Assembly (NCBI GenBank): GCA_003550305.1 | Contig: QKYT01000168.1 | Span: forward strand, 97,643-147,845 | DNA: 50,203 nucleotides | From: Glomus cerebriforme | Taxonomy: Eukaryota > Glomeromycota > Glomeromycetes > Glomerales > Glomeraceae | Direction: 5' to 3' | Shown: positions 46,592 to 50,203 of the stretch, piece by piece | Numbering within the stretch: the stretch's first letter is position 1 | Layout of the letters: every line of letters begins with the position of its first letter | Position numbers and translations under genes: made by a program | The notes under the pieces: model-generated | The model's input: only the letters and a program-made list of their open reading frames with translations | Told to the model about the DNA's origin: nothing | Databases searched by the model: none

Positions 46592-47770
46592 TTAATTTGT
46601 TTCATTGTTTAATGAATAAGAAGGAGGAGGAAGAGATGATAAATGATTATTAAGATAATTTTGTTCGTAAGAAGGAGGAGGAGAATTAGATCGAGGTAAT
46701 GATTCAGAAATTTCCGAATTAAAATATCTTGAAACAGTTTGTTGATGTAAAATTTCAGCAGTTAAACAAATTTCTTCTTCTTCACTTAACATATTACTAA
46801 TTTTTACAGGAATTTCTAAATTAATATTATGTTTACTAAAAATACCAAAACTAACTTTAATTTTAACCTTATGAGTAACTTGAATATTAAAACTTTCATT
46901 TGACCAAGATAATTTACCAAGACAATCTTTTGGTATTATAAATTTAATATTAACATCACATTCATTATATTGAGAATCTTTTTTTAAAATAGGAATTTGA
47001 CCACCTCTTAAAATTTTTTTACCTAAATATTTACTAGTCTTTTTAATTTCAGATTGAGCAGCAATAGCAGTATATTCTTTTAAACTTAATATAATATCTT
47101 CTAAAGAAATATAATTATCATAAAAAGTTAATTTTACTCTTAAAATGATAGGATTATGAGGACCAAAAACTTTATTATTTAAAATAATTTCATAACCAAT
47201 CCCTTTTTTAAAATGATCATCATCTTTCCATTTTATAGGTCCAGGTATTGGAGGTAAAATATAACGATCAAGAATAAAAGTACATTGTACAATTCTTGTT
47301 GAACCTTGAAAATTTCTAATATTTGGTTTACGTAATATTATAGCTCGAAGATTATATTCAATCTTTCCTCTATCTTTATCAATAGATAAACTTGAAGGTA
47401 AATCATTTGGTAATGGTATTTCAAAAGGTAAATCCATATCACGAATTACTTGATAATCATCATCATCACTTTTCCATAAATCAATAGTAATATTACAAAT
47501 TGAATTTGTTCCATAAGTTAAAAATTTAGGACCAGTTCCATGTAATTGAACAAATTCTGTTCCAGAAAAAGAAATTCGTATATGTTTTGCGTATAAAGGT
47601 TCATTTGAAGGAAATTTAAGGTGTAAAAAACCAACGATTGATGCATTTCCGGTAATACCAAGATATCCTTGTTGAAAAGATTTTCGACCCGGTAAATAAG
47701 AAAAATATGTTGATGGATTAAATTCTTTATATGATGAACGAGGAGGACCTTTATGTAAATTATTAGACAT
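46592..47770 (-). CDS. Alpha-arrestin with two C-terminal PPxY motifs
   Basis: Single exon, 392 residues. The arrestin N-lobe begins FSYLPGRKSFQQGYLGITGN, SIVGFLHLKFPSNEPLYA, then HIRISFSGTEFVQ and RDMDLPFEIPLPNDLPSS with GKIEYNLRAIILRK. The C-lobe starts near GIGYEIILNNKVFGPHNPII and runs to NINLEIPVKISNM. The tail (~335-392) is flexible and carries PPSY at 365-368 and 382-385, the WW-domain ligand of Nedd4/Rsp5 ubiquitin ligases. Known role of the family: adaptor that brings the ligase to plasma-membrane transporters for ubiquitination and endocytosis. Cytosolic or membrane-peripheral. It is paralogous to 38767-39756. Cargo unknown. Confidence 0.87.
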   Translation of the reverse strand: MSNNLHKGPPRSSYKEFNPSTYFSYLPGRKSFQQGYLGITGNASIVGFLHLKFPSNEPLYAKHIRISFSGTEFVQLHGTGPKFLTYGTNSICNITIDLWKSDDDDYQVIRDMDLPFEIPLPNDLPSSLSIDKDRGKIEYNLRAIILRKPNIRNFQGSTRIVQCTFILDRYILPPIPGPIKWKDDDHFKKGIGYEIILNNKVFGPHNPIILRVKLTFYDNYISLEDIILSLKEYTAIAAQSEIKKTSKYLGKKILRGGQIPILKKDSQYNECDVNIKFIIPKDCLGKLSWSNESFNIQVTHKVKIKVSFGIFSKHNINLEIPVKISNMLSEEEEICLTAEILHQQTVSRYFNSEISESLPRSNSPPPSYEQNYLNNHLSSLPPPSYSLNNETN

Positions 47771-50203
47771 TCTTAAAACAATAATTAATCGTTTGAATAA
47801 AAAGAGGATAATTTTTTTTTAAAATAAAATAAACAAAAATAAACAAAATAATTAAATAAAATAAATCAAGGTTTTGACGGTTTTGACTTTTTTTTTTACT
47901 TTTTCAACTGATTATTGATAAATGATGATAAACTTTCTGTGTGAAAAGCGATGTTTTGTTTATGTGTAAAAAATTCTCCATAATTAAAAATTTTTTTAGT
48001 TTATTTTATTTTATTTTTTTTTTTTTTTGATATTTGACTGCTTAAATATTGTTGATGAGTAGTACAACCATGAATATCTAATCCCTGGATTAATGATGTC
48101 TATATTCGGGTAAAGAGTATTTATAAGCTATCATATGATCGGTAAAATTATAAAATTTTGAACATGCCAAGAATTTTTAAAGATTCACAGAGAATTTTTG
48201 TTTAAATTTTGTCATATCGAGTCATTTAATGCTAAACAATTTTAGTATCTTGTAGAAAAAAAAAAAAAATTTATATATAATAATTCATATTTTGCAACCA
48301 CCGATCAGATAATTAAAAATTTTTCAATAAATATTTGTATTTTGTGTTATTATTGAATTTGAATCATGTGAAAAAACAAAAAAGCTTTTTTTAACGAATT
48401 TTTTTGGGGAATTTCTTATTTTTATTTTATTTTTTTTTTGTAAAACAGAAAAAAACTTTTTGTTTATCTCAACTTAATTTTTCAATCCTTTTTCTTTTTA
48501 CCAAGTTTGAAAGTTGATTTTTTTCTTTTAAATAAAAAAACATTTCATAATTCTAATTATTTTAATTGGATAAAAATAAAAAAAAAAATATTTTTAACAA
48601 TCGTACAAGTCCAAAACATTCCAAATTTTCTATCCATGTTAAAATTCTGTTTGTCATACAATTCATGAGGAAATTTTTGACGCAGTTAAGATAGGCAATA
48701 TGAATATATGATAGGTAATATTTAAAAGAAAATTCATTCATATATCATAGTTATTGGGTGAAGCCGTGAAGGATATTACTGTGTATATTTTGTCAGACAA
48801 TAAACTTTGTGAAGATTAGAAGATTAAAAATTTTATATATTGATATTTTATATTTTGTAAAAATATCGTTTTCACTTTTATAAAAATTATATATAAATTG
48901 GTATTACTATATATCGTTGAAGAATGATATCCTACAATAACTTTATTATTATTGACTATACGATTACTATCATGATATAAATCTTTAGAATTTTTTCAGA
49001 TAATTAAAAATAGTATAATTAACTTATAATTAAATTTTTCATCAAATTTACAATTAAAAATTCATAGAAAAAAATAATTTCAATCTGATAATGCTGCTTG
49101 AAATTTTATACCGAAATAAATAATATTTATTTGATAGTCACGTGACAATTTATAAATTAAATAAATTAACTGAGACAAAAAAAAAAATTGAAATTAAAAA
49201 ATTCATTTTTGTAAATCAAAAAAAAAAATTAAATGAAATTTCAAATATTTCATCATGATTGTAACCGAATAATTATCGTTGGGGCAAAATAATTATGAAT
49301 ACCTTCCCCTCCCCCTTACTTTTTTTAATTTTGATTTTCAAAAGTGATCTTTTCTTTAAATTAACTTTTATTAATTTTAGATTTTAGACTTCAAGGGTTA
49401 ATAGATTTTTAAGTTTCCATGTTTTTCAATAAAAATTTTAATAATACATTAACGCTTTAATTTCATAGAATCAACTTTGAAATTACAAGATTATCATCCG
49501 CGTTCTTCAAGGAAAGAATTGAAAAAATGTGCATCACCTAAAAAGGTAGATAATAATCAAAGCTACCTCCCTAATCTCCCTACCTTTAAGTGGTAGTACT
49601 GAAGAATGATGACGAAATGAATGCTCAGATTAAAGATCACGTTTTACATTATCGTTATAAAACGTTATAAATTCTAATTCAAAAAAATCACGTGAGGAAC
49701 GTTAATCGAATTATTTGTAAACAAATATTTCATTAAAAACTTGACACAACGTAGGGGCCATGAGAAATTTTCCCACATATCAAAAAAAAAAAAATTATAA
49801 ATTATTTATTCTCTCCTTTGTCCATCGATAATAACAGATTTAGTGGAAAATTTTCACGATTATTCAGCCTCCTTACGCCGGATTTTTGGGGGGATATCAG
49901 ATATATATATTAAAATCAATTATACTAATATGTTAAATATGTTCAAATTGAATTTCAAACTTTAAAAAAAAAAAAAAATAGCTGTTTGAACCAGAAAAAT
50001 TAAGTGTAATTGTGTAATGAATGAGTCAATGAAGGGGTATTGTTAATCCTATTTTTCCCTATTCTTCCTATCTTTATCCATATTTGGAAATGCTTTTTAA
50101 AAATCCATCATGAAAATTCTCCTATTTTTTTTTGCGAAATTCATTTGAAAAAAAAATAATAAATTTTTGTGGTGGCGTAAACTTATTGTCGATCATAAGA
50201 TAG
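47771..50203. other. Spacer to the right edge
   Basis: 2.4 kb upstream of the alpha-arrestin gene, AT-rich, with many homopolymers. No coding region, RNA gene or repeat of note was found. Confidence 0.5.

Noticed and set aside
1..50203. CRISPR arrays, bacterial-type operators, riboswitches
   Set aside because: No regularly spaced repeats; gene structure is eukaryotic and spliced, so these are not expected and not seen.

Overview
The window is nuclear DNA from an AT-rich fungus. Evidence: short GT-AG introns (about 66-100 bp) that join frames cleanly, very AT-rich and homopolymer-rich spacers, and fungal gene types (chitin deacetylase, Bem3-type RhoGAP, NAD-isocitrate dehydrogenase regulatory subunit, Imp2 protease, alpha-arrestins). 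Low gene density, decayed coding relics and extreme AT content resemble an arbuscular mycorrhizal fungus (Glomeromycotina, Rhizophagus-like). That taxon is an inference from style; no marker gene is present.

Layout. 1-11.2 kb is gene-dense: the 3' end of an unknown gene (+), then on the minus strand NUDCD1, a TFIIB/Brf1-like factor in six segments (five exons, with one GC-AG intron) and a large PX-PH-RhoGAP protein (Bem3 type). From 13.9 kb (+) IDH1 runs into a 700-N assembly gap that hides its last exon(s). 16-26.4 kb is almost empty: one 106-residue protein with a PP1-docking motif, plus a MITE-like inverted repeat. At 26.4-28.1 kb a NuiA-type nuclease-inhibitor protein (-) and the mitochondrial protease IMP2 (+) share a 219-bp divergent promoter region. 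28.4-32.3 kb holds a duplicated non-coding block, an orphan membrane ORF and a decayed coding relic. 32.6-35.3 kb holds a small GPI-anchored Ser/Pro-rich protein and two divergent KH-like paralogues, one of which has lost the GxxG loop. 35.9-37.3 kb contains further decayed coding sequence. 38.8-47.8 kb (all -) has an arrestin-fold protein, a secreted chitin deacetylase with a GPI-like tail, and an alpha-arrestin with two PPxY motifs.

The genes are mostly independent housekeeping or cell-surface genes; nothing here is an operon-like system. Links that the sequence suggests: NuiA-like/IMP2 share a promoter region; the arrestin pair differ in the ubiquitin-ligase docking tail; the KH pair are local duplicates. 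The most unusual signals are two GC-AG introns that rescue conserved motifs, relics whose in-frame stops are explicable as C-to-T changes, and the KH paralogue with a destroyed RNA-binding loop. No tRNA, rRNA, CRISPR or intact transposase was found.
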